From NCBI GenBank assembly GCA_958421035.1, contig CATZKS010000037.1:1-17076 (forward strand): a stretch of 17,076 nt of DNA, written 5' to 3'. Made by a program: the position numbers and the translations under genes. The notes under the pieces were generated by a model. It saw only the letters and a program-made list of their open reading frames with translations. It made no database searches and had not been told where the DNA came from. Below, piece after piece: positions 6,022-13,964 of this stretch (its first letter is position 1; every line of letters starts with the position of its first letter). This DNA comes from an uncultured Collinsella sp. Its GTDB lineage: Bacteria; Actinomycetota; Coriobacteriia; Coriobacteriales; Coriobacteriaceae.

Positions 6022-6966
6022 ATGCTCAAGACTCCTCTCTGCGAGCTGCTCGGCATCGAAAAGCCCGTGTTCCAGGGCGGCATGGCCTGGATTGCCGATG
6101 CCTCGCTGGCATCGGCCGTGTCCGAGGCCGGCGGGTTGGGAATCATCGCGGCCATGAATGCCGACGCCAACTGGTTGCGCGATCAGATTCACGAGTTGCG
6201 CGCCAAGACGGACAAGCCCTTTGGCGTCAACGTTATGCTCATGAGCCCGTTTGTCGACGAGGTCGCACAAGTGGTGATTGATGAGCGGGTGCCCGTTGTG
6301 GTGACCGGTGCCGGCAATCCCACCAAGTACATGAAGGCCTGGAACGAGGCGGGTATCAAGGTCATTCCCGTCGTGGCTTCGGTGGCGCTGGCGCGTCTCG
6401 TGGCGCGTCGCGGAGCCACTGCCGTGGTTGCCGAGGGCACCGAATCAGGCGGCCATATTGGCGAGACCTCGACGATGGCACTTGTCCCGCAGGTTGTCGA
6501 TGCGGTCGATATTCCCGTGGTTGCGGCTGGCGGCATCGCCGACGGCCGCGGCGTGGCGGCCGCCTTTATGCTCGGCGCTGCCGGCGTCCAGGTGGGAACA
6601 CGCTTTCTGGTCGCAAACGAGTGCACCGTATCCGAACAGTACAAAGAGCTGGTGCTCAAGGCGGGCGACACGTCGACGCGTGCGACCGGTCGCTCGACGG
6701 GACATCCGGTTCGCGCCCTCAAGAGCCCCTTCACCAACGCGTATGCCAAGAACGAGGCGGCGGGCGCAAGCCCCGAGGAGCTCGGGGCCATGGGCACGGG
6801 CGCGCTTCGTAAAGCCGCAAAGGACGGTAATTACGAAGAGGGTTCGTATTTGTGCGGACAGATTGCTGGCATGGTCAACGAACGCCAGAGCGCACGCGAA
6901 ATCGTCGACGATCTGGTCGATGGCGCCGAGTGCGTCCTGAAGGGTGCGTCCGCATGGATAGCATAG
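6022..6966 (+). CDS. fabK: Enoyl-ACP reductase II (FMN-dependent)
   Basis: FabK catalyses the last step of each elongation cycle, reducing enoyl-ACP with NAD(P)H through bound FMN. The 314-residue TIM-barrel flavoprotein resembles pneumococcal FabK along its whole length: PVFQGGMAW at 15-23, DKPFGVNVMLMSPF at 64-77, VVVTGAGNPTKYM at 92-104, EGTESGGHIG at 138-147 with the conserved His145, and AAGGIADG at 168-175. The related nitronate monooxygenases share the fold, but the position between acpP and fabD and the motif match support FabK. The enzyme is unrelated to FabI and is insensitive to triclosan in characterised members. It starts 2 nt after acpP and overlaps fabD by 13 bp. Confidence 0.95.
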   Translation: MLKTPLCELLGIEKPVFQGGMAWIADASLASAVSEAGGLGIIAAMNADANWLRDQIHELRAKTDKPFGVNVMLMSPFVDEVAQVVIDERVPVVVTGAGNPTKYMKAWNEAGIKVIPVVASVALARLVARRGATAVVAEGTESGGHIGETSTMALVPQVVDAVDIPVVAAGGIADGRGVAAAFMLGAAGVQVGTRFLVANECTVSEQYKELVLKAGDTSTRATGRSTGHPVRALKSPFTNAYAKNEAAGASPEELGAMGTGALRKAAKDGNYEEGSYLCGQIAGMVNERQSAREIVDDLVDGAECVLKGASAWIA

Positions 6967-7880
6967 CGTTTCTGTTTGCCGGTCAGGGTGCCCAGCACCC
7001 CGCGATGGGCGTCGACCTAATCGAGGCATCGCCGGCGGCTGCCGAGGTGTTCGCGATCGCCGACGAGGTGCGTCCGGGAACCAGTGAGCAGTGCTGGAGC
7101 GCCTCGAAAGAGGAGCTCTCGCAGACCGAGAACACGCAGCCGTGCGTGTTCGTTCACGACCTGGCAGCGGCTACCGCCCTGCGTGAGCGCGGCGTGGTGC
7201 CTGCCGCCTGTGCGGGTTTTTCGCTTGGCGAGGTCGCCGCGCTCACCTTTGCGGGGGCATTCGATGCGCGAGCGGGCTTTGAGCTCGTGTGCGAGCGTGC
7301 GGTATTGATGGCCACGGCGGCCGAGCGTCACCCCGGCGGAATGCGCGCCGTCATCAAACTCGATGCGGCGCAAGTCGAGAACCTGGCTGCGCAGGCCGGC
7401 GAGGACTGCTGGCCGGTCAACTACAACAGTTCGCAGCAGACGGTTGTGGCCGGAGCGCCCGATGCGTTGCAGACCCTCGACGTTCTGGTAAAAGAGGCTG
7501 GCGGCCGCGCTATGAAAGTCGCGGTGTCGGGTGCATTTCATAGCCCCTATATGGCCGAGGCGACTGAGGGGCTGGCGACGTATATCCAAGACGGCCACAC
7601 GCCGTCTCCGCTGCTGATTCCTGTTATGGCAAACATGACGGCGGCGCCCTATCCGGCGGATCCACGAGCAGCATCGGATGTCTTGGCCAACCAGGTGAGC
7701 CATGCCGTGCGCTGGGTCGACACGCTGCATGCTCTGCAGGATCAAGGCATCGACACGTTTATTGAGGTTGGCCCTGGCAAAACGCTGTCTGGCCTGGTCA
7801 AGCGTACGTTGAGCGACGTTCGCGTGTATTCGTGCGAAACAGCCGAGCAGATCGCAGCTATTGCCGACGAGCTCGCATAG
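6954..7880 (+). CDS. fabD: Malonyl-CoA:ACP transacylase
   Basis: FabD moves malonyl groups from CoA to ACP and so supplies the elongation unit. The 308-residue protein has the family length with FAGQGAQ at 8-14, the nucleophile Ser90 in GFSLGE (most members have GHSLGE), Arg115 that binds the malonyl carboxylate, and His196 in GAFHSPYM. The ATG at 6954 overlaps the end of fabK by 13 bp. A longer in-frame start at 6852 would lie inside fabK and add 34 residues without homology, so it is rejected. The Phe in place of His before the serine is unusual but that His is not a catalytic residue. fabG follows after 30 nt. Confidence 0.95.
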   Translation: MDSIAFLFAGQGAQHPAMGVDLIEASPAAAEVFAIADEVRPGTSEQCWSASKEELSQTENTQPCVFVHDLAAATALRERGVVPAACAGFSLGEVAALTFAGAFDARAGFELVCERAVLMATAAERHPGGMRAVIKLDAAQVENLAAQAGEDCWPVNYNSSQQTVVAGAPDALQTLDVLVKEAGGRAMKVAVSGAFHSPYMAEATEGLATYIQDGHTPSPLLIPVMANMTAAPYPADPRAASDVLANQVSHAVRWVDTLHALQDQGIDTFIEVGPGKTLSGLVKRTLSDVRVYSCETAEQIAAIADELA

Positions 7881-7910
7881 CCCACAGGGCTGTAACCCGA
7901 AAGGAATGAC

Positions 7911-8684
7911 ATGGGCAACTTGAACAACGGAGCGCTCGAGCGTAACGATTCACGTCGCGTGGCACTGATCACGGGCGGCTCGCGTGGTATCGGCCGCGCT
8001 TGTGCGGTTGGCCTGGCGGAGGACGGCTTTGATATCGCCGTCGTCTATGCCGGTAGCGTCGATGCGGCGCGCGAGACGTGCGAAGCCTGCGAGGCCGCTG
8101 GTGCCGCAGCTCGCGCGTATCAATGCGATGTGGCCGACCCCGATGCCGTCAATGCGTGCATCGAGGCCGTGCTCAACGACTTTGGTTCGATTTGGGCGCT
8201 CGTCAACAACGCCGGTATCACCCGCGATGGCCTGCTCGTGCGCATGGGCGACGATGCCTTCGACCGCGTGCTCGATGTCAATCTCAAGGGCACGTTCAAT
8301 ACGACGCGCGCGCTCACCAAGACCTTTATGCGCCAGCGTGGCGGCTGCATCGTCAACATGAGCTCGGTCGTGGGCCTGATGGGCAATGCCGGGCAGGCCA
8401 ACTACGCTGCCTCAAAGGCGGGCGTGATCGGCCTGACCAAGGCAGTAGCGCGCGAGCTTGCGCCCCGCGGCGTACGAGTGAACGCAGTTGCCCCCGGGTT
8501 TGTCGAGACGGATATGACGGCAAAGCTCTCGGAGAAGGTTCGCGCGGCAACCGAGGAGCAGATTCCCCTAAAGCGTATGGCGCAGCCCGAGGAAGTGGCC
8601 GGCGTGGTGCGCTTTTTGGCGAGCGATGCGGCTGCCTACATTACGGGCGCGGTCGTACGCGTCGACGGCGGAATGGCGATGTAG
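7911..8684 (+). CDS. fabG: 3-oxoacyl-ACP reductase
   Basis: FabG reduces 3-oxoacyl-ACP to 3-hydroxyacyl-ACP with NADPH. The 257-residue short-chain dehydrogenase has the cofactor motif TGGSRGIG at 21-28, NNAG at 99-102, and the catalytic set Asn124, Ser152, Tyr165 and Lys169 (YAASK). It ends with VDGGMAM, typical of FabG. The ATG at 7911 follows AAAGGAA. About 16 residues precede the first strand, slightly longer than the usual FabG N-terminus. No internal ATG explains this better, so the extension may be real. The SDR family is large, but operon context makes FabG the clear choice. Confidence 0.95.
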   Translation: MGNLNNGALERNDSRRVALITGGSRGIGRACAVGLAEDGFDIAVVYAGSVDAARETCEACEAAGAAARAYQCDVADPDAVNACIEAVLNDFGSIWALVNNAGITRDGLLVRMGDDAFDRVLDVNLKGTFNTTRALTKTFMRQRGGCIVNMSSVVGLMGNAGQANYAASKAGVIGLTKAVARELAPRGVRVNAVAPGFVETDMTAKLSEKVRAATEEQIPLKRMAQPEEVAGVVRFLASDAAAYITGAVVRVDGGMAM

Positions 8685-8723
8685 AAAGCAAGCCGGGTAA
8701 GCGGCTTGGATGAGGAGACCATG

Positions 8724-9971
8724 ATGGAACAGAGAGTTGCAATCACCGGTATCGGTGCCGTGTCGCCGCTCGGCAACACGGCGCTTGCCACCTGGGCGGC
8801 CATGTGCGCCGGAACGTGCGGCATCGGCCCGATTACGCACTTTGATACCGATGCATTTGCCGTCAAGGTGGCGGCCGAGGTCAAGGGTTTTGACGGCAAC
8901 GAGTACTTTGGCAAGCATGACGCCAAGCACCTGGACCCCTGCGTTCAGTTTGCGATGGCGGCGTCGGACGAGGCCATGCACGATGCGGGCCTCGATGTTG
9001 AGGGCGCGGTCGATCGCGATCGCCTGGGTGTCTATGTGGGCTCGGGCGTGGGCGGTATGCAGACACTTGTCGACAACGTCCACACGATCGCCGATCGAGG
9101 GCCTCGCCGTGCATCGCCTTATATGATTGCGATGATGATCCCCAATATGGCCTCGGGCAATATCGCGATCCGCCACAAGGCAAAAGGTCCGACCCTGCCC
9201 GTCGTGACTGCCTGCGCGACTTCTGCCCATGCGGTGGGTGAGGCGTTCCGCGCCATCAAGCACGGCTATGCCGATGCAATCCTGGCCGGCGGCGCCGAGG
9301 CCGCCATTATCCCCGATGCCGTTGCGGGCTTTACGTCCTGCCGCGCATTGACCACCAACCCCGATCCCGCGACGGCTTGTCGCCCGTTCGATGCAGACCG
9401 CGACGGCTTTGTGATGGGCGAGGGCGCCTGCGTGCTCGTGCTCGAGGGTATGGAGCACGCACAGGCTCGCGGTGCGCACATTTACGCCGAGGTCGTGGGC
9501 TACGGCAACACCGATGACGCCTACCACATCACGAGTCCCGACCCGGACGCGGCAGGTATCGCCCGTGCGATATCGCTGGCGGTGGCCGAGGGCGACGTTA
9601 AGCCTTCCGAGGGCCTCTACATCAACGCCCACGGCACCTCGACCAAGCTCAACGATTCGTCCGAGACTGCGGGCATCAAACGAGCGCTCGGCGAGGACGC
9701 GGCGCGCGCCGCACATGTCTCGTCGACCAAGTCGATGACCGGCCACATGATCGGTGCCACGGGCGCCATCGAGGTCATGGCCTGTGCCATGGCGCTCGAG
9801 CAGGGTGTGGTGCCGCCGACCATTAACTACCACACGCCCGATCCCGCCTGCGATCTTGACTACACGCCCAATCGCGCGGTTCGCGCCGACCTTACCTGGG
9901 CGCTTTCGACCAATCTGGGCTTTGGCGGACACAATGCCGCCATCGCGCTGCGTAGATATGCAAGGAGCTAG
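8724..9971 (+). CDS. fabF: Beta-ketoacyl-ACP synthase II
   Basis: FabF elongates acyl-ACP by decarboxylative condensation with malonyl-ACP. The 415-residue thiolase-fold protein has the Cys-His-His triad: C164 in VTACATSAH, H303 in NAHGTST and H341 in KSMTGHMIG, with the conserved Lys336. The gatekeeper loop GFGGHN is at 399-404. Three start codons compete: TTG 8706, ATG 8721 and ATG 8724. GAGGAG at 8712-8717 gives 6-nt spacing to 8724 and only 3 nt to 8721, so 8724 is preferred. It is the only elongating condensing enzyme in the window besides FabH. accB follows after 3 nt. Confidence 0.95.
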   Translation: MEQRVAITGIGAVSPLGNTALATWAAMCAGTCGIGPITHFDTDAFAVKVAAEVKGFDGNEYFGKHDAKHLDPCVQFAMAASDEAMHDAGLDVEGAVDRDRLGVYVGSGVGGMQTLVDNVHTIADRGPRRASPYMIAMMIPNMASGNIAIRHKAKGPTLPVVTACATSAHAVGEAFRAIKHGYADAILAGGAEAAIIPDAVAGFTSCRALTTNPDPATACRPFDADRDGFVMGEGACVLVLEGMEHAQARGAHIYAEVVGYGNTDDAYHITSPDPDAAGIARAISLAVAEGDVKPSEGLYINAHGTSTKLNDSSETAGIKRALGEDAARAAHVSSTKSMTGHMIGATGAIEVMACAMALEQGVVPPTINYHTPDPACDLDYTPNRAVRADLTWALSTNLGFGGHNAAIALRRYARS

Positions 9972-9974
9972 AGC

Positions 9975-10451
9975 ATGGATTCCAAAAGACTTGCCGAGAT
10001 AGCCGATGTTATGGAGGACCGTGGCCTCACGCGCGTACGCGTTGAGGAGCCCGATGGCACCGCGGTCGAACTCGAGCGCGCGAGCGCCGCGCAGCCGGTT
10101 GCCGTGCCCATGCCTATGCCGGGTGCCGTGACTGCTCCGGCGGTGGCTCCTGTCGCCATGCCCGCCGCCGCACCGGAGCCCGCCGCGCAGGCGCCCGCCG
10201 CCACACCGGAGCCCAAGGGCACCGAGGTGACCGCTCCCATGGTCGGCGTTTTCTATGCTGCCCCGGCGCCGGGCGACGAGCCGTTTGTGCACGTGGGCTC
10301 CAAGGTCAAGGCCGGCGAGACCCTCTGCATCATCGAGGCCATGAAGGTTCTCAACGAGGTGACGGCCGAGGCAGACGGTGAGGTGCTCGAGATCTGCGTG
10401 GCCGACGGCGACCTCGTGGAGTTCGGCAGCTGCCTCATGAGGATCGGATAG
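9975..10451 (+). CDS. accB: Biotin carboxyl carrier protein of acetyl-CoA carboxylase
   Basis: AccB (BCCP) carries carboxybiotin between the biotin carboxylase (AccC) and the carboxyltransferase (AccDA) in the first committed step of fatty acid synthesis. The 158-residue protein has a short helical N-terminus (1-36), an Ala/Pro-rich linker (about 37-80) and a C-terminal biotinyl domain with the target Lys124 in EAMKV. The linker contains an in-frame imperfect 33-nt repeat. The ATG at 9975 follows AAGGAG at 9962-9967, which lies inside the end of fabF. The biotin ligase for Lys124 is the divergent birA at the head of the cluster. Confidence 0.96.
   Translation: MDSKRLAEIADVMEDRGLTRVRVEEPDGTAVELERASAAQPVAVPMPMPGAVTAPAVAPVAMPAAAPEPAAQAPAATPEPKGTEVTAPMVGVFYAAPAPGDEPFVHVGSKVKAGETLCIIEAMKVLNEVTAEADGEVLEICVADGDLVEFGSCLMRIG
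10161..10214 (+). repeat. In-frame repeat in the accB linker
   Basis: The 21-nt stretch at 10161-10181 recurs at 10194-10214 with one mismatch, offset by 33 nt (11 codons). It encodes the repeated Pro-Ala-Ala-(Ala/Thr)-Pro-Glu-Pro of the BCCP linker. Such GC-rich repeats can change length by slippage without breaking the frame. Confidence 0.7.
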
Positions 10452-10456
10452 GTGAT
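10450..10456 (+). promoter_or_regulatory. Ribosome binding site deciding the fabZ start
   Basis: AGGTGAT matches the 3' half of the consensus site AAGGAGGTGAT and overlaps the accB stop codon. Aligned to the 16S tail it places the ATG at 10461 at normal distance. The alternative GTG at 10452 lies inside this site. Confidence 0.6.
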
Positions 10457-10460
10457 ATCC

Positions 10461-10883
10461 ATGAACAAAGAAGAGCTTAAAGAACTGTTGCCGCATCGCG
10501 AGCCGATGCTTTTGCTCGACGAAGCCGAGCTGGTGGGCGACGAGGCCCACGGCAAGATCAAGATTACGGGCGACGAGTACTTTTTGCAGGGGCATTTTCC
10601 GGGAAACCCGGTCGTCCCCGGCGTGATTCAGTGCGAGATGCTCGCCCAGAACTGCTGCGTGCTGCTGATGGGCGATGAGGAGGCGCGCGGCGCGACGCCG
10701 TTCTACACGAGTCTGGACAAGGTGCGCTTTAAGCGTCCTGTGCGCCCGGGCGACACGGTGGATCTGGTGTGCTCCATCACGCGTGCGCGCGGGCCGTTCC
10801 GCTTTGCGACGGGTACTGCGAGCGTCAACGGTGAGGTTTGCTGCCGCGCCGATATGTCTTTTGCACTCATGCACGAAAGTTAA
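10461..10883 (+). CDS. fabZ: 3-hydroxyacyl-ACP dehydratase
   Basis: FabZ removes water from 3-hydroxyacyl-ACP to give trans-2-enoyl-ACP. The 140-residue hot-dog-fold protein has PHREPMLLLD at 11-20, the catalytic His45 in LQGHFPGNPVVPG, and the conserved Glu59 in QCEMLAQ. The length is typical of FabZ rather than the longer FabA. The ATG at 10461 is chosen from the ribosome site; a GTG at 10452 would add three residues. It is the only dehydratase in the cluster. accC follows after 10 nt. Confidence 0.95.
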   Translation: MNKEELKELLPHREPMLLLDEAELVGDEAHGKIKITGDEYFLQGHFPGNPVVPGVIQCEMLAQNCCVLLMGDEEARGATPFYTSLDKVRFKRPVRPGDTVDLVCSITRARGPFRFATGTASVNGEVCCRADMSFALMHES

Positions 10884-10893
10884 GGAAGGCTTC

Positions 10894-12237
10894 ATGTTCG
10901 ACAAAGTGCTCATCGCCAACCGCGGCGAAGTCGCGGTCCGTGTTATCCGCGCGTGCCGCGATATGGGCATCAAGACCGTCGCCGTTTATTCCACGGCCGA
11001 TGCGGACGCGCTGCACGTGCAGCTTGCCGACGAGGCGTATTGCATCGGCGGCCCGCGTCTTGCCGAGAGCTACCTCAACGACGATGCTGTGCTCACCTGT
11101 GCCGTAAGGTCGGGAGCTAAGGCAATTCATCCCGGCTATGGCTTCTTTTCCGAGAAGGCAAGTTTCGTGCGCGACTGCGACAAGTACGGTCTGGCGTTTG
11201 TAGGTCCTTCGGCCGAGGTGATCGACAGCATGGGCGACAAGGACGCCGCGCGTCGAACGGCTGCCGCGGCGGGCGTGCCCATCGTGCCGGGCTGCGATTT
11301 GCTCAAAAGTCCCGAGGAGGCAACGGCCGAGGCCGAGCGCATTGGCTGCCCCGTGCTTATTAAGGCGCGCGCGGGCGGTGGTGGCCGCGGCATTCGCAAG
11401 GTCGAGCGCGTGGAAGATGCGGCAAAGGCGTTCATCGAGGCGCGTGCCGAGGGCGAGGCTGTTTTTGGCGACGGCGAGTGCTACATGGAGAAGTTCGTCG
11501 CGCCGGCGCACCACGTTGAAGTGCAGATTATGGCCGATAAGCAGGGCCATGTGTTTTCGCTCGGCGAGCGCGAGTGTTCGGTGCAGCGTCGCAACCAAAA
11601 GCTGATCGAGGAGAGTCCCGCGCCGTGCCTCGACGGACACGACGACATTCGTGCCCGCATGCACAAAGCAGCGCGTGACCTGGCTCGTGCCGTCGGCTAC
11701 GAAGGGGCCGGTACCATCGAGTTCCTGTATTCGGACGACGGCAATTTCTACTTTATGGAAATGAACACGCGCTTGCAGGTGGAGCATCCGGTTACGGAGT
11801 TTGTGACCGATACCGACTTGGTCAAGTGGCAGCTGCGCGTGGCAGCCGGCCAGCCTTTGCCCTTTGAGCAAGAGGACATGCCGGTCCGCAACCACGCCAT
11901 GGAGTGCCGCATCAATGCCGAAACGCCGGACTTTCTGCCGTCATGCGGAACGGTCACCGCGCTGCGTGTGCCGGGTGGTCCGCGCGTGCGTTGGGATTCC
12001 GCCATGTTTACCGGTGCGAACGTTCCGCCGTACTACGACTCCATGCTCGGCAAGCTCATCGTGTGTGCGCCAACGCGTGACGGCGCCATTCGCAAGATGC
12101 GCTCGGCCCTGGGCGAGCTCGTGATTGAGGGCGTGAGCGAAAACAGCGAGCTTCAGCTCGACGTGCTGGCAAACGATGAGTTCTTGTCGGGCATGTATCA
12201 CACCGATCTGATGGGGCATCTCTATGCTGATGAATAG
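10894..12237 (+). CDS. accC: Biotin carboxylase of acetyl-CoA carboxylase
   Basis: AccC uses ATP and bicarbonate to carboxylate the biotin on AccB. The 447-residue ATP-grasp protein has the usual length, with KVLIANRGEVAVRVIRA at 4-20, HPGYGFFSE at 79-87, the glycine-rich lid KARAGGGGRGIRKV at 157-170, HHVEVQ at 206-211, and the catalytic region EMNTRLQVEHPVTE at 289-302, including Glu289 and Arg293. The ATG at 10894 follows AAGGAAGG; a longer frame start at 10675 lies inside fabZ and is rejected. It overlaps accDA by 14 bp. It ends after the biotin carboxylase C-terminal domain, so it is a stand-alone AccC, not the fused AccBC form common in other actinobacteria. Confidence 0.96.
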   Translation: MFDKVLIANRGEVAVRVIRACRDMGIKTVAVYSTADADALHVQLADEAYCIGGPRLAESYLNDDAVLTCAVRSGAKAIHPGYGFFSEKASFVRDCDKYGLAFVGPSAEVIDSMGDKDAARRTAAAAGVPIVPGCDLLKSPEEATAEAERIGCPVLIKARAGGGGRGIRKVERVEDAAKAFIEARAEGEAVFGDGECYMEKFVAPAHHVEVQIMADKQGHVFSLGERECSVQRRNQKLIEESPAPCLDGHDDIRARMHKAARDLARAVGYEGAGTIEFLYSDDGNFYFMEMNTRLQVEHPVTEFVTDTDLVKWQLRVAAGQPLPFEQEDMPVRNHAMECRINAETPDFLPSCGTVTALRVPGGPRVRWDSAMFTGANVPPYYDSMLGKLIVCAPTRDGAIRKMRSALGELVIEGVSENSELQLDVLANDEFLSGMYHTDLMGHLYADE

Positions 12238-13948
12238 AAAAGCGAAGACGGTCAACGTCCTCGAGGGACCGATGACCGAGTCGTGCGCCGAGTTTCCCGC
12301 GCGCCATGTGTTTATCAAGTGCCCGGAGTGCCGCCGAGTGATTGATGAGGCGCGCCTGCACGACAACCTCGAGGTCTGCCCTCGTTGTGGCAAACACTTT
12401 CGCGTGAGCGGCCGCGCGCGCATGCGCATGACGGTCGACGAGGACACGTTTGAGGAATGGGATGCCAATCTGGCGTCGGAGGACTTCCTCTCGTTTCCCG
12501 GCTATGCCGACAAGCTCAAGAGCGTAAACGAGCGTTCGGGCGAGCGCGATGCCGTTGTGTGCGGCAGGGGCAAAATCTGCGGTTGCGATACGGCGCTCTT
12601 CTTTATGGACGCCAACTTTATGATGGGCTCGATGGGTTCCGTGGTGGGCGAGAAGATCTGTCGCACATTTGAGCGAGCGACCGAGCTTGGATTGCCAGTT
12701 GTCGGCTTTACCGTTTCGGGCGGTGCGCGCATGCAAGAGGGCGTGACATCGCTTATGCAGATGGCCAAGATTTCTGCGGCGGTTAGGCGCCACAGCGAGG
12801 CGGGCGGCCTGTATATCACGGTGCTCACCGACCCCACGACCGGAGGCGTAACCGCGAGCTTTGCCATGGAGGGCGATATTATCCTGGCCGAGCCCGATGC
12901 CCTGACGGCATTTGCCGGCCCGCGCGTGATCGAGCAGAACATGCACAAGCGCCTGCCCAAGGGATTCCAGCGCTCCGAGTTTTTGCTGGAGCACGGCTTT
13001 TGCGATGCCGTTGTTCCGCGTGGCGAGATTGCGCTCACGGTAGGCGAGCTGCTGGCGCTGCACGAAGGGCACGCGCCCGGCCTGGGGGCACCGCATGAGA
13101 TCGTGCATACGGGTCGCCGCGGCAAAAAGCTGGGACACTTGTTCAAGCGCTCGGCCGCACCAAAAACCGCGCTCGAGATTGTCAAGCAGACCCGCTCGGC
13201 AGATCGCGCCACGGCAGGCGAGATGATCTCGCTGGGCCTGGATGGATTTGTGGAGCTGCACGGCGACCGCTACTTTGGCGACGACGCTGCTGTGGTGGCT
13301 GGCATTGGCTGGAAAGACGGACGCCCCGTAACGGTCATCGCCATCGAGCGCGGCACCACGACCAAAGAGCGCATGCGTCGCAACTTTGGTATGGCACATC
13401 CCGAGGGCTACCGCAAAGCGCGTCGCCTGATGCGCCAGGCCGAAAAGTTTGGTCGACCGGTTCTGTGCCTGGTCGATACTTCGGGCGCGTTTTGCGGCAT
13501 CGGTGCCGAGGAACGCGGTCAGGGCGAGGCCATCGCCCAGAATCTCATGGAGATGAGCGGCCTTAAGACGCCGATTGTCTCGGTGGTGACAGGCGAGGGC
13601 GGCTCTGGTGGCGCGCTGGCGCTGTCCGTGGCCGACCGCATCCTGATGCTCTCGAGCTCGGCCTATTCGGTCGTGAGCCCCGAGGCCTGTGCGTCGATCC
13701 TGTGGAAGGATACCGAGCGTGCGGATGAGGCCGCCGAGGCGCTTAAGCTCACGGCCCCCGATCTGCTGGCGCTCGGCATCATCGACGGCATTGTTGACGA
13801 TAAGGGCCTGTCGCATGAGGAGATCGCCGGTGCCGTCATGTCCTCGGCATTTGATGCCTTCGATACGCTTGGGCAGCTCGACGACGCGACCCTCACAAAC
13901 CTCCGCTACGAAAAGTACCGCGCAATCGGTCGATACCGCACGATGTGA
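12224..13948 (+). CDS. accDA: Fused acetyl-CoA carboxylase carboxyltransferase (beta-alpha)
   Basis: This single 574-residue polypeptide joins the beta (AccD) and alpha (AccA) carboxyltransferase subunits that move CO2 from biotin to acetyl-CoA, forming malonyl-CoA. The N-terminal part (about 30-285) is AccD: a zinc ribbon with C33, C36, C52 and C55, then SGGARMQEG at 165-173 and LTDPTTGGVTASFA at 201-214. The C-terminal part (about 313-574) is AccA: FVELHGDRYFGDD at 342-354, RRNFGMAHPEGYRKA at 385-399, GIGAEERGQGEAIA at 425-438, and GEGGSGGALAL at 457-467. The AccA part is shorter at its N-terminus than E. coli AccA (319 residues). No stop or frameshift separates the halves. ATG 12224 overlaps accC by 14 bp; ATG 12230 is also possible. 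It is the last recognised FAS gene. Confidence 0.95.
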   Translation: MLMNRKAKTVNVLEGPMTESCAEFPARHVFIKCPECRRVIDEARLHDNLEVCPRCGKHFRVSGRARMRMTVDEDTFEEWDANLASEDFLSFPGYADKLKSVNERSGERDAVVCGRGKICGCDTALFFMDANFMMGSMGSVVGEKICRTFERATELGLPVVGFTVSGGARMQEGVTSLMQMAKISAAVRRHSEAGGLYITVLTDPTTGGVTASFAMEGDIILAEPDALTAFAGPRVIEQNMHKRLPKGFQRSEFLLEHGFCDAVVPRGEIALTVGELLALHEGHAPGLGAPHEIVHTGRRGKKLGHLFKRSAAPKTALEIVKQTRSADRATAGEMISLGLDGFVELHGDRYFGDDAAVVAGIGWKDGRPVTVIAIERGTTTKERMRRNFGMAHPEGYRKARRLMRQAEKFGRPVLCLVDTSGAFCGIGAEERGQGEAIAQNLMEMSGLKTPIVSVVTGEGGSGGALALSVADRILMLSSSAYSVVSPEACASILWKDTERADEAAEALKLTAPDLLALGIIDGIVDDKGLSHEEIAGAVMSSAFDAFDTLGQLDDATLTNLRYEKYRAIGRYRTM

Positions 13949-13964
13949 CAAAGGGACAGCCCGC

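Noticed and set aside
8205..8216. CGTCAACAAC inside fabG, matching part of the fabH upstream repeat
   Set aside because: It encodes the conserved Val-Asn-Asn of the NNAG motif and lacks the GTTAACA half, so codon constraint explains it.
8568..10973. Long minus-strand reading frame opposite fabF, accB and fabZ
   Set aside because: Arg/His/Ala-rich shadow frame with no recognisable domain. The + strand carries three complete conserved genes across the same span.
13501..13620. Possible separate accA start inside the fused gene
   Set aside because: The frame is continuous from 12224 to 13948, and no ribosome site plus start is seen near the AccD-AccA junction at about 13080-13160.
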